A stretch of DNA of 64,000 nt. It comes from Plantago major (lineage: Eukaryota > Streptophyta > Magnoliopsida > Lamiales > Plantaginaceae). This document shows positions 10,651 to 20,499 of this stretch, one piece after another; position 1 is the first letter of the stretch; each line of letters begins with the position of its first letter. The position numbers were made by a program, and so were the translations under genes. A model generated the notes under the pieces. It was given only the letters and a program-made list of their open reading frames with translations, was not told the origin of the DNA and ran no database searches. The stretch covers positions 1 through 64,000 of the forward strand of contig JAIFAC010000303.1 in assembly GCA_026545765.1 (NCBI GenBank). The letters are read 5' to 3'.

Positions 10651-11350
10651 AGGCTCTCGCCCAACAACAAGTGGTCCAAAGGAACTTTCCGGATCAGCCA
10701 AAGCCGGTTCTTCATCTCGATGAAATCGACCGTGGAAAGCAGTAGGAAGGCGGTTTGGATAATGCAGAGCAGTTACCTTCGGATAGTGGCATGGAAACTG
10801 GCGATATTGGAAAACTGAAAGGAAACAAAACCGTTGAGTCTCCTGTTACACAAAAGTCAACATCAACCCATCCCTCCCTTTACCCATTACCGCAGCCCAC
10901 TGCCTCTAACCAATTTTTCCCTTTCACCCCATTGGACCCAATCAATCCTCACACCCCATGGATATTGTAAAATCCATGCCAAACTGGCCCAATAATGAAA
11001 CACTTGAACCCACACTTTCCACCTACACTGACTCGTACTTCACTGCCCAACCAAAAGTCTACAGAAAATTCCGCCCAAACCTAGCTCCCCCTTCTGACCC
11101 ACTGCTCACAATGTCACAAAGACCCCACCAGACCGAACCCAACACTAAAACCACTAAACCCAAGAAGAGAGGACGCCCTGCCAACCCCCATTCCGCACAC
11201 AAGATACCTAAGCCCAAAAACACCATAAGCCAAGCTCTCAGAATCGAAGCTAACCCACTGCCATCCAAAAAACCACGCCAAACAATTACCCCTACCGAAA
11301 TTGATGGACCAGAGGCGGGAGTTGCACTGCAACCCCGCCTGACCCAATGA
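10651..11350 (+). pseudogene. LINE ORF1 C-terminal Pro/basic linker
   Basis: Three overlapping frames cover a low-complexity region rich in Pro, Thr, Asn and Lys. One segment, KPKKRGRPANPHSAHKIPKP, resembles a nuclear localisation signal or AT-hook-like basic patch, as expected in the tail of plant LINE ORF1 proteins. It ends with QPRLTQ and a TGA, directly overlapping the ATG of ORF2 (ATGAGTTGCC at 11347). The copy at 58090-58492 is almost identical over the last 240 bp. Confidence 0.6.
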
Positions 11351-12040
11351 GTTGCCTATCCTGGAACTGTTAGGGCTTGGGGAACCTCGACAGCTCGCGT
11401 TTTAGGTGAATTTATTCGCCACATCGAATTCCGACTTGTCTTTATTATGTAGACTGGATGAGTAGTCGTGACATAGACAATTTAAAGCAAAGAATTACAT
11501 ATGTATGGTTTAGGTGTATCCTCAGTAGGTTTTTCAGGTGGTTTAGCATTGTTATGGACAAAAGATACGAATGTAATGATTCAAAACTATTCTAAATACC
11601 ATATTGATGCTACTGTGCAATTAGATATGAATTCTGATATGTGGAGATTTACTAGTTTTTATGGGGAACCAGAAACTGAATTGCGCAAATCTACTTGGAA
11701 ATTGTTACGGGATTTGGGATCTTTTTCATGTCGAGAATGGGTTTGCATAGGGGACTTCAACGAAACTTTGACACATCGAGAAAAATGTGGTGGAAGGAGG
11801 AATGCGGAATGGCGAATGCGAGATTTTCGGGAAACATTATTTCATAATGGATTGTATGATTTAGGATACGTGGGTTATCAATACACATGGTGCAACAATC
11901 ATGAGGAACCGAGTACAATAAGAGCAAGACTTGATCGAGCAGTAGCACAACAGACCGAATATCTTGTTTCCGAATGCACAAGTCATTCACATAGGACACG
12001 GGCTTCGATCACATGGTGTTACTAATGAAGCTTTTGGCCC
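11347..12040 (+). pseudogene. LINE ORF2: apurinic/apyrimidinic-type endonuclease
   Basis: ORF2 starts MSCLSWNC, the usual beginning of the plant LINE endonuclease, but the next codon is a stop where family members carry Arg in WNCRGLG. The frame resumes around 11501 with GGLALLWT, FTSFYGEPE, then WVCIGDFNETL (catalytic GDFN motif), LYDLGYVGYQYTWCN and a final RARLDRAV. The enzyme nicks target DNA to prime reverse transcription. The C-terminal SDH motif is disrupted: the corresponding text near 12005 reads RASITW after a frameshift. The second copy keeps ...RVSDHMML. The gene is a pseudogene as read. Confidence 0.8.
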
Positions 12041-12800
12041 AACTACAGCCCATTACAGCCCAGAAAACATTCAAGTTCGGGTTATGTGGTTGAAGAGTTC
12101 GGATTGTGAGACAATCATATAGAATGAGTGGATAGACGACCTGGGAATCCTGGCGAATTTGGAACAGCCTCAGGTAGCTTAATAAACAGAAATGATTAAC
12201 TTTCGACATGTACAATGTAAGATGCGAACTTTACAGAAAACACTCACCGAATTGCAAGAGTAACCTTGACAAATGAGAATGCATAACGGATAAGGGATAC
12301 AAAATTCAGATCGAAACAGAGATGGATAAGGAAGAAATCCTATGGAGACAACGCTCGAAAGTCCAATGGTTTGCCGAGGGTGATAGAAACACACGTTTTT
12401 TCCATAACCAAGCGACCAAGAGAGCTCACAGAAACCAGATTGATGGTCTGCGCGATGACCAAGGGATACTGCGGGACAGTAACGAAGATATGGATGCTAT
12501 TGTAAATCAGTACTTTGGGGGTATCTTTCAATCCAGGTTACCCTCCTCTGCGAATGTGGATGATGTGGTTAGTACTATGAAGAGGCGTGTGACAGAGGAC
12601 ATCAATCGTGACTTGAGCCGGGTATTCACCTGCATTTAGGTAAAGACATCACTTTTTACATGTACCTCTTAAGTCTCCAGTCCGTATGGTATGCCCATTG
12701 CTTTTTATCAACGCTTTCGCATATTGTTCGTGATAATGTGATTCATTGTGCTTTAGATTTTTTAAACAATCACAATCTGGATCATGTACTAAATTTCACC
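12041..12800 (+). pseudogene. LINE ORF2: linker between endonuclease and reverse transcriptase
   Basis: The frame at 12322-12639 reads DKEEILWRQRSKVQWFAEGDRNTRFFHNQA, the standard linker of plant LINE ORF2, followed by NQIDGLRDDQGILRD and FGGIFQS. Upstream, 12060-12300 aligns with 59215-59470 but has several small indels. Between 12640 and 12800 coding is poor in both copies, so a part of the N-terminal reverse-transcriptase region is lost or scrambled. Confidence 0.7.
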
Positions 12801-13920
12801 CACATTGTTAATCCCTAAGTGCAAAAAACCAGAGGTTGTAAACCAATTCAGACCAATCAGCCTTAGCAATGTTATGTTTAAGATAGCTTCAAAAGCCATT
12901 ACAAATAGAATTAAACCCCACATGAATACCTTAATCTCTGAAACTCAATCCGCTTTTGTTCCAAATAGACTGATACAGATAATGTCTTGGTTTCGTATGA
13001 GGTTAACCACTTTCTAAAGCAAAAAACCAAGGGTAAAGAATGTTTTATGGCTTTAAAACTAGACATGAGTAAGGCTTATGATAGAGTGGAATGGATCTTT
13101 CTAGAAAGAGTGTTGTGTAAATTAGGTTTTGAACAATCGTTCATAGACTTGATTATGCTCAGTTTATGTACAGCCTCATATTCGTATTGTTAAATGGTGA
13201 GCCTCGATCCAATCCAAACCACGTAGAGGGATCCGGCTGGGATCCTCTATCTCCTTACTTGTTTCTTTTCTGTTCGGAAGCTTTTAGTTCTTTACTTTGT
13301 GATGCAGAGGAGAGGGAGGTACTCCGAGGGGTGGCTGCTAGCCCCAGAGCACCAAGGATCTCTCATCTTCTTTTTTCAGATGATACCCTTATTTTCTGTC
13401 AGGCTACTATGGATTCTGCTGCGGAGGTTTCTAATATTTTGTTACGCTATAGTCTTGCATCGGGACAAGAAATCAATATTCAGAAATTGACGGTTGTCTT
13501 TAGTCGAAACACTTCTCAGGCAAGGGTCCTTGAAGTTTGCAATCTACTTCCTGTTAGGGTGGTTGATCGACGTAAGAAGTACTTAGGACTGCCAACGGAG
13601 ATGGGGAAGTCGCAGAAAGAGGTGTTTGGTTGGCTTAGAGAGCGGATGTGGAGTAAAATCCAATCTTTTGGTGATAAGAACTTCTAAAGGTGCAAGGAGG
13701 CCCTCATTAAATCTGTGTTACAAGCCATACCCACATATGTCATGGGATGCTTCAAAATCCCGGATTACCTTCTAGTAGAAATTGAGTCTATCATTTCGAA
13801 ATTCTGGTGGGGGGATGGTAACCGAGACAAAATACATTGGATTAATTGGCATACCTTATGTGAGAGCAAGCGTGATGGTGGCATGGGCTATAGGGACTTG
13901 AGAAGTTTCAATCAGTAATG
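12801..13920 (+). pseudogene. LINE ORF2: reverse transcriptase domain
   Basis: Segments in changing frames give the order expected for a non-LTR reverse transcriptase: LIPKCKKPEVVNQFRPISLSN, then AFVPNRLI, CFMALKLDMSKAYDRVEW (first catalytic Asp), DPLSPYLFLFCSEAFS, then HLLFSDDTLIF (active-site box) and KYLGLPTEMGKSQKEVF. The active site reads F-S-D-D here and F-A-D-D in the second copy; the family standard is F/Y-A-D-D. The RQGDPLSP motif is broken (GSGWDPLSP) while copy 2 reads IRQGDPLSP. Breaks near 13016, 13200 and 13690 rule out a full-length product as read. Confidence 0.85.
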
Positions 13921-14700
13921 CTCGCAAGCAAATATGGCGGTTATCCAATTTCCGATTCCCTTCGAGTCGGGTGCTTAAGGCAAAATACTTTCCGCATTAC
14001 GTATATCTTACTTGCTTCACCAAAGTTTAATGCATTTTACACTTGGAAAAGTATCTTTGGGCTATGGAGCTAGTTCAGAATGGGACTAGGTGGCGCGTGG
14101 GTAATGGTTTAAGTATTGATGCGTGGACTGACAATTGGTTGCCAAGGTCTGGTGTTATGCGGCCTATTAACCCGGACCTGTATGAGTTGGGCCAAATACC
14201 TGTGTCCAATCTGATTAGACCAGGATACAGCGACCTCGAATGAGGGCCTAATCCGAGTACTGTTCTGGGAAGAAGACATTAACTCTATCCTGCGTATTCC
14301 TCTAGTTAACTCTACTACTAGTGATCTCGTGGTGTGGCATCATTCACGCATCGCATCTACTCAAGAATATCAGATATTATTTAGCCAGGATTTAAGGGCA
14401 CGTAACTGCAGAATCAAGATGGAGCAAGCAAGATCGAGAATCGATTGATCGAATTTATCCGAAACCTAAACTACCTAATAAGATCAAAATATTTTTATGG
14501 CGAGTCTTGAAAAATGCTATACCAGTCCTTTATAACCTTCAGCGGCGCAATATCATTCATAATTCTCTATTCCCTGTTTGTGGCTATAGAAGTGAATCCG
14601 TGATACATATTTTCTTAGAATGTGATTTTGCACGCATTTTCTGGGCATTATCTACTCTACCTCATTCTATAATTTACAGATACATGTGACATATGGAGAT
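13921..14700 (+). pseudogene. LINE ORF2: C-terminal region with zinc-binding RVT domain
   Basis: Pieces such as WAMELVQNGTRWRVGNGLSIDAWTDNWLP (two adjacent parts, 14043-14243) and NKIKIFLWRVLKNAIPVLYNLQRR (about 14475-14550) are typical of the region after the reverse transcriptase. They are followed by a Cys/His segment (PVCGYRSESVIHIFLECDFA) recognised as the zinc-binding domain of plant LINE ORF2 (zf-RVT). Several frameshifts interrupt it. Confidence 0.7.
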
Positions 14701-15260
14701 GGATTCTTAGTGCCTACAATCAGTTGGCTAAGGCAGACTATGAAAGATTTGTGGTCTCACTTTGGAGCATTTGGTCGAACAGAAACAAACGAGTCCACGA
14801 AGGTACATGATATGATCCAGATGAGGCACAACAATTTATCATCCGATATATCGCAAGATACAAGGAGGCCTGTACACAATTTGCTCACCCACGCCAAAGA
14901 ATGTCAATATTAGAATTGATACCTCCAATGCCGTGAAATCAAACTAAATTTTGACGCTTCACAAACAAAATCTTGCATATGCTTCACGGAGTTATTATGA
15001 GACCTCACAATGGAGAAACTTCATGGAAGCAACGAAATCGTCAATGTACAAAGTCCACAAATAGCGTAAGCCATGGGCAAGAGACGCAGTGATATCGCTC
15101 ATGAAGCGGCTTTAATCGAGTAATCTTTGAAGGAGACCTCATGGTCATTAAAGCAATCCACACCTCCTTCCAAATTTCTCAATCATAGGTCCTATAATTG
15201 ATGATCCAAGTCTTTGTTATCCAACTTCGAGCTCATTACATTTCATTTTGTGCTAGACTA
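14701..15260 (+). pseudogene. LINE ORF2: RNase H-like remnant
   Basis: After a short linker (SLWSIWSNRNKRVHEG in one frame) the sequence reads IKLNFDASQTKS near 14940-14970, resembling the start of the LINE RNase H domain. Further down comes a segment comparable to ARDAVILAHEAALIE, seen more clearly in copy 2 at 62190-62235. The catalytic set cannot be verified because of indels. Degradation is strong. Confidence 0.5.
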
Positions 15261-15403
15261 GCAAATATGGTTGCACATGATCTTTGTCAAAATGTATTAG
15301 AAGATCGTGTTGGTGGTTCCATTTATTCTGATTGATGTAATCTTGAACTTAGGCTTTGCCTCTTTTTATTGAATGAAATATGACTTTATAGAAAGAAAAA
15401 AAA

Positions 15404-15680
15404 TTTCACTACGGGAGCAATATCAAACAAGTAAAAGATTATCTTATATTAATAAAAAGATTATTCGATGTTGTTTTCATGGGGTTTCCTTACAAATTAC
15501 AATCCTCTTATGATTTTTATATCATGTCACAGCTAGTGAGTACCTCATCCAATCACATAATTACCACCAATTAAAATGTACCAATCACTATAATAATTTT
15601 TATATCATTTCAACGATGTTGTGTTTATATTTTATTACACTAACAACCCTCCAGATTGAGGCAAGCAACGACTTCTCTTT
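15404..15680. other. MLP gene 1 upstream region between the LINE tail and the TATA box
   Basis: AT-rich sequence shared with 62512-62785. No coding. It holds the remaining upstream regulatory DNA of the MLP gene. The LINE A-tail ends about 280 bp before the TATA box. Confidence 0.5.
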
Positions 15681-15684
15681 CTAC

Positions 15685-15692
15685 TATATAAA
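15685..15692 (+). promoter_or_regulatory. TATA box of MLP gene 1
   Basis: TATATAAA lies 118 bp upstream of the predicted start codon, leaving room for a 5' leader of about 90 nt. The same box occurs before MLP gene 2 near 62790. No other element is assigned. Confidence 0.6.
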
Positions 15693-15810
15693 CCCCCTAG
15701 TGAAGAGCTAGAAGTGCACATATTATCTTTTATTAATTCAAAACACATTTTAATTTCTTGACAAGATTTCGAATTCACTAATAATAATTAAAAGTATATA
15801 ATATAAACAT

Positions 15811-17299
15811 ATGGCTTCTTCAGCACTACCTTGTAAGCTGTTCGCACAACTTCCGATCAAAGCCGGTGGAGGAGAGTTGTTTCATGAGCTGGTTTCGAAT
15901 AAGCCACACGAACTTATCACTGCTTCCCCCACAAAACTTCAAGCTTGTAAAGTTCATGAAGGAACCATTGGAATGTATGGTCAGATCAAATTTTGAATTT
16001 CACCGCTTGTAAGTAACTATATTCAATTAATCATATAATTCTTACTAGTGTATAATACAAACTTTTATAGAGATTTCGGAGAGACCAATTCAACATCACA
16101 TATTTATGTACAAACATCATATGTTTAACTTTAAACATTGTGTATATAATAAACCTACATTATACAATTGCATTATTTATATGCATTTCTAACATGTGAT
16201 GTTTAATTTGTAGCTAAACATGTGATTTTTATGATAAAATATGTGATGTTTGATTTTGCCTTTTCGAGAGACGGTCTCTTGCAAAAGTTACTAATTAATT
16301 AACGGTTATAAAATTTACAAACTTTGTGATAGACCGTCTCTCGGGGAGACCAATTCAACATCATATATTTACGTACAAGCATCATATGTTTAACTTTAAA
16401 CAACGTGTGTATAATAAACCTGCATTATAGTTGTATAATTCTATGCATTTCTTAACATGTAATGTTTGTGATAAAGTATATGATGTTTGATTTAGTCTCC
16501 GAAAGACGGTCTCTCAAAAGTTACTCTATAAAATTCTTACTTAAAGAATAGAGTATGAGTTTTCAGTAATATCCTAATGTTTATTTGGCTCTGTTCTCTT
16601 CATCTGAAAAACTATTAATTTTGATTCAGATCAGTTCATTCAAACGAAAAGAGCACAACCTTTCTTTTTCTTCTAATATTTGTTGTATACAATCTCCCAA
16701 GAGACTACTCTTAGAATAATATATGATCGATGGAATCCGGAATTTTGAGGTTAATTCGATGAACAAATTAAAAACCAATTCGCTCTATTCGAGCGACCTC
16801 CAAGGGATTCTTGGCACGATTCACATAGAATTAGGGTTTGATTTGCACCATTAAAAAATATTTTAATTGGAACTTGATTAGGTTTTAGTTTGCTTACATG
16901 AATTCAGTAGATATAATATACTTAGTTTTATATTCACTGAACCTATATGTATACTATATTTTTCTTAGAAATTAATTAATAACACCTCTAATTAATTATC
17001 AACCACGATTATATATTTGTATGCATAATTTAGATGGAGAAAAGCATTCTGCAAAGACTGTGGTTGAGAAATTTGATATGGAGAAAAAGAGCATTACATA
17101 TAAATGGCTTGAAGGGGAAATGCTGGAGTTGTACAAACATTTTGCTGTAACAATTCATGTCGAAACCAAGGAAGATGGCGACTTTGTTACATGGACTACA
17201 GAGTACGAGCTGCGTGAGCCGGATACTCCACATCCACTTTCACTTGTCAAATTCCATATCGAACTCACAAAGGAGATCGAGGCCCATGTTCATGCCTGA
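15811..17299 (+). CDS. MLP-like protein gene 1 (Bet v 1 superfamily), two exons
   Basis: Exon 1 (15811-16008) starts MASSALPCKLFAQLPIKAGG and continues through FHELVSNKPHEL and KVHEGTIGMYGQIKF. Exon 2 (17034-17299) reads EKHSAKTVVEKF, ITYKWLEGEML, DGDFVTWTTEYEL and KFHIELTKEIEAHVHA, then stops. These are hallmarks of major-latex-protein-like proteins: small cytosolic START-fold ligand-binding proteins of the PR-10/Bet v 1 superfamily, linked to stress and development. No signal peptide is seen. The phase-1 intron (16009-17033, GT...AG) is at the usual family position. Exons sum to 464 nt, one short of a 154-residue frame. The deficit falls at about 15992-15996, where one G seems missing (TTTTGAATTT here, TTTTGGAATT in copy 2), creating an early stop before the splice donor. 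This is either a real frameshift or a consensus error. A TATA box lies upstream. Confidence 0.8.
16060..16528. mobile_element. Two tandem MITE-like elements in MLP intron 1
   Basis: Two homologous segments of about 200 bp lie head to tail (roughly 16060-16290 and 16318-16528). Each holds CCAATTCAACATCA, AACATCATATGTTTAACTTTAAACA-like text (in two parts) and TATGATGTTTGATTT. The second has clear terminal inverted repeats: GATAGACCGTCTCTCGG at the left and, reversed at the right, GAGAGACCGTCTTTCGG. TA dinucleotides flank the outer ends. Family is uncertain. The same pair is present in the intron of MLP gene 2 (63160-63630), so it predates the duplication. Confidence 0.6.
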
Positions 17300-17470
17300 A
17301 ATATTACAGAAACAAATATTATACTTGAAAAAAATAAATATTTTTACACGTAATAAGTGTAAAATTAGTTTCACCTTGATCATATATATATAAGAGACCC
17401 ACTAGGTCACTTAAGCATAAGCGAAACAAGTTTATGAATTAGAAGATGCCCTACTTACCTTTATCTAATA
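17300..17470. other. MLP gene 1 3' flank
   Basis: AT-rich sequence after the stop codon, containing AATAAA-like text near 17334 that could act as a polyadenylation signal. This stretch is absent before block A on the left because the LTR at 3547 replaces it. Confidence 0.45.
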
Positions 17471-18388
17471 GTACTTATTTTCGTATGGATCTATGTTGAT
17501 GATGAGAATAAAGAAGAAATAAGACGTTTCCAAATCCCTAGCGGTGAGTTTGTGTGCTTGTTATGAAGGGCATCATTCAATGTAATCTAGTAGTTTAGAC
17601 GAAAAGAACAAAGTCTACGCATATTTACAGTACTCTCGTCGTTTATTTGCATTTTGTGATCCTTAATTATGTATGTTTGCATAATTGTAATTCAAGTTTC
17701 ATAATTATATAATGTTATTATTTATATTCCTCCTATTTGCATTTGAATTAAAATGCATGCATCACATATTGTTGTGGTTTTATCGAATAATTAATATAAA
17801 CGACTAGATTTCCTTCTCTCCACGAAATTGAAATTTCATAAATATATAAGATAAAATTTTATCATGCATGGTATCAAATCATCTCATGCCTTAACTCATG
17901 GGGACAAACTCAACCCCATATTGAATTAGGCACTCAAATGGCTACCTAGAGGTTGGAAACGATCCCGAATGTGAGGGAGTATTAGAGAATTAATATAATG
18001 ACTAGATTACGCACATCTTTACAAGTTCACGCTTTTACATGAGGTGCAATTCTATCAGATTACATGAGATGCAATTCTATCAGATTTTTTTCTTCATCAA
18101 AATAGGCAAATATATAATCCCTTGAATTAGTTTTGTACTTCCTCCATCCAGGGAATCGCTTACCATTTTGCATTAAGTGCTATGCAATTCCAACTATTGT
18201 AATGTCGGAGTAACTGTAAATCATGGTGAAAGTTGTATAAAATGTTTACCTAGTACTCCTCCGCTTCGTAGAACTTAATTCATACATTAGGGTCATGCCA
18301 GTAGTTTTAGGTGAAAAGTTATAGTAAAAAAGGTGGAAAAAGTGTGTTTTAGTAGCAATATGTAATTTGTGTAAAGTTGAGATTGTTT
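17471..18388. repeat. Block A' (copy of 3548-4464)
   Basis: This copy follows MLP gene 1 and matches block A closely. Homology stops exactly at GAGATTGTTT (18388), where the sequence CACTACAAAA starts. In the other copy the Stowaway-like MITE continues past that point. The Stowaway copy here begins at 18256 and is cut after about 133 bp. No coding sequence. Confidence 0.75.
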
Positions 18389-18600
18389 CACTACAAAAAA
18401 AAAAGCGATATCCGTCATATAGCTAGCGATCCGTCGTTAAACTTTAGCGACGGATAGGTCTTTTTTTCTTTTTTTAAAATTTTAAATTAACTAGAATTTT
18501 AGCGACGTATAACTATCTGTCGCTAAATAGTGACGGATTTTGTGACGGATTATGTTTTTCCGTCACTGTTTAGCGACGGATTAGTTATCCGTCCCTAAAT
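18389..18600 (+). mobile_element. CACTA transposon terminus (truncated)
   Basis: The segment starts CACTACAAAAAAAAAAGCG, a canonical CACTA (En/Spm) terminal repeat, inserted within the Stowaway-like MITE of block A'. It carries subterminal motifs TAGCGACGGAT, GTGACGGATT and their inverted forms, the same motif set as at 35380-35786 and in the 997-bp element at 41087. The segment breaks off at 18600 against a copia pol fragment, so the opposite end is missing. Confidence 0.75.
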
Positions 18601-19412
18601 GAACTTCACTTATTTCAGTGTTAGCTAGCATTGTCCTTGCTGCTTCTTTAAGGGTTCTATTTTTCCTTTCTGCAACACCATTTTGTTGTGGTGGTCTTAC
18701 AGAGGAAAGTTGGTGTCAGATACCTTGTCGGTACAAAACTCCTTTATGTACTGGTTGACAAACTCAGTTGCAGATACTTTGTCATTTTTCATGACTTCAA
18801 GCTTATTCAGCAAGTTTGGTATCTCCACCCTAGCATCAGATTTGTGCTTTAGAAAGACAACCCAAGTGAATCTTAAGAAGTCATCTACAACAACTGCATT
18901 CATACTTCTTTCCTCGCATAACTAGTTACGATGATTCAAAATGATCCATGTGTAATAGTTGCAAGGTCTAACACTAGAGTGTCCGTTTTCGACTTGAAAG
19001 AGATTTTGATTGTTTCCCATCCGACAAAGTGTAATGATACCATCCTTTCGAAAGATGTTTTGGGAAGGCCAACCACCAACTCTTTCTTAGCAAGTTTGTT
19101 CGTAGTTTTGAAATTCAAGTGACTCATTCTTTGTGCCATAACCAAAGGCTCTTCCAGGTGACCGATCGACTCACCATGAGACATTCTTCAACAGGCGTAT
19201 GCCCAATCGGCAACATAAAGACTTCCTTTCCGCCGAAAGCAACCAAGACCGTTCGCTTGACTTATTGTCTATAAGTTTGCAATACTTTAGTTTGAATTTC
19301 ACAAAGGAATCCTCGTTCGCAAACCTGCTCATGCTAAATAGATTATATTTCAAACCTTTAACATGTAATACGCCGTTGATTGTTAATGATCCTAATTTGA
19401 CGCTACAAATCC
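18601..19412 (-). pseudogene. Ty1/copia pol fragment: GAG-pre-integrase and integrase
   Basis: Read on the minus strand, the order is GSLTINGVLHVKGLKYNLFS (about 19400-19335), then RMSHLNFKTTNKLAKKELVV (GAG-pre-integrase, near 19120), then VDDFLRFTWVVFLKHKSD (integrase core, near 18890), and finally PPQQNGVAERKNRTLKEA (near 18650), a diagnostic copia integrase motif. The zinc-binding region is reduced and frames change near 19180 and 18930. Reverse transcriptase and protease catalytic regions are absent. It sits between a CACTA terminus and block B', so it is a relic insertion. Sub-lineage was not determined. Confidence 0.85.
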
Positions 19413-19418
19413 CTGCAG

Positions 19419-19919
19419 AGCCCGCCTCCGAGAGTCCACAATATAATGAGAGTCCTTGAGAGTCCTACATAATAGACAAATATATACAATTTATACATAA
19501 AACTATACAATATGATTTTTTTCGCGGGTTGACCCGCTTGACCCGGGTCGACCCACATTTTTCCCTTATAATACACAACCCGCTTTCATGTGTCCATCCA
19601 ATCATATTGATACTTTGGGACAAATTGCTTATATTTGGTATATAATTGTCTATGTTTAATGTAAAATTATTGATGACAAGCTATTTATCTCAAAAAACTC
19701 AATATTTATAAAATAAACATAGAAATCAATTTCATTCATCAATCAATAAAATGTCATTACATAAAAAACAATACAAAAAATTTAAAATCACTATATCCAA
19801 ACTACATTCATCCTCGCAAACAAAAAAACACCATCGACTTGTTCACAACCTCCATCCACGCCTCCATCTTTATCATGAATCATTCAACCACCATTTTTAC
19901 GAAAACCTACTATATGCAA
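19419..19919. repeat. Block B' (copy of 8851-9317)
   Basis: This matches block B up to TATATGCAA. In block B the next bases are TGGTCAAAGAAGC (the LINE-containing segment). Here they are CAAAAAAAAAACAACC and a minisatellite. The missing continuation TGGTCAAAGAAGC occurs at 56475, preceded by CAA. Confidence 0.75.
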
Positions 19920-20029
19920 CAAAAAAAAAACAACCAACATCAACAATTTACATATAGACATACACAATTTACATAAAAATCTAAACAATTTTTTTTTTCA
20001 AAAGATGAAATAAAATACCTATATTCAAG

Positions 20030-20499
20030 CATCACCAATTTACCCTTAACAATCAACAATTACAGTATAAACATAGGCTATTCATACATAATAATCGAAG
20101 GAAAAAAATGAAGCATAATAACCGAAGCAAAATGAAGCATAAACATAGACATCACCAATTTACCCTTAATAATCAACAATTACAAGATAAACATAGCATC
20201 ACCAATTTACCCATAATAATCAACAATTACATTATAAACATATGCTATTCATACATAATAATCGAAGCAAAAAAGAAGCATAATAACCGAAGAAAAAATG
20301 AAGCATAAACATCGGCATCACCAATTTACCCTTAACAATCAACAATTACAGTATAAACATAGGCTATTCATACATAATAATTGAAGTAAAAATGAAGCAT
20401 AATAACCGAAGCAAAAATGAAGCATAAACATATGCATCACCAATTTATTTTAATAATCAACAATTACAAGACAAACATAGGCTATTCATACATAATAAT
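20030..20499. repeat. Minisatellite, unit about 118 bp
   Basis: Four full units and parts begin with CACCAATTTACCCTTAA and hold ATCAACAATTAC, TATTCATACATAATAAT and GAAGCATAATAACCGAAG. Unit starts lie near 20032, 20151 (a short unit of about 47 bp), 20199, 20317 and 20436. The array ends where the copia-type LTR begins at 20500. Short open frames inside are repeat artefacts. Confidence 0.75.

Larger units (their letters stand above)
9318..15403 (+). mobile_element. LINE non-LTR retrotransposon, copy 1 (decayed)
   Basis: A plant L1-type LINE in the usual order: 5' region, ORF1 with DUF4283-like and CCHC knuckle domains, then ORF2 with endonuclease, reverse transcriptase, zinc-binding RVT domain and RNase H, ending in an A-rich tail (15391-15403) preceded by TTGAATGAAATATGAC. 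The segment is nearly identical in layout to 56475-62511. Numerous frameshifts and stops break both ORFs. The true 5' end of the LINE is not known: 9318 is only where homology between the two copies starts, and it coincides with the B-block junction. Its 3' end lies about 400 bp upstream of MLP gene 1. No clear target duplication was found. Confidence 0.85.

Noticed and set aside
20030-20499. Possible small lysine/histidine-rich peptide genes
   Set aside because: Open frames arise from the minisatellite unit and are not conserved between units.
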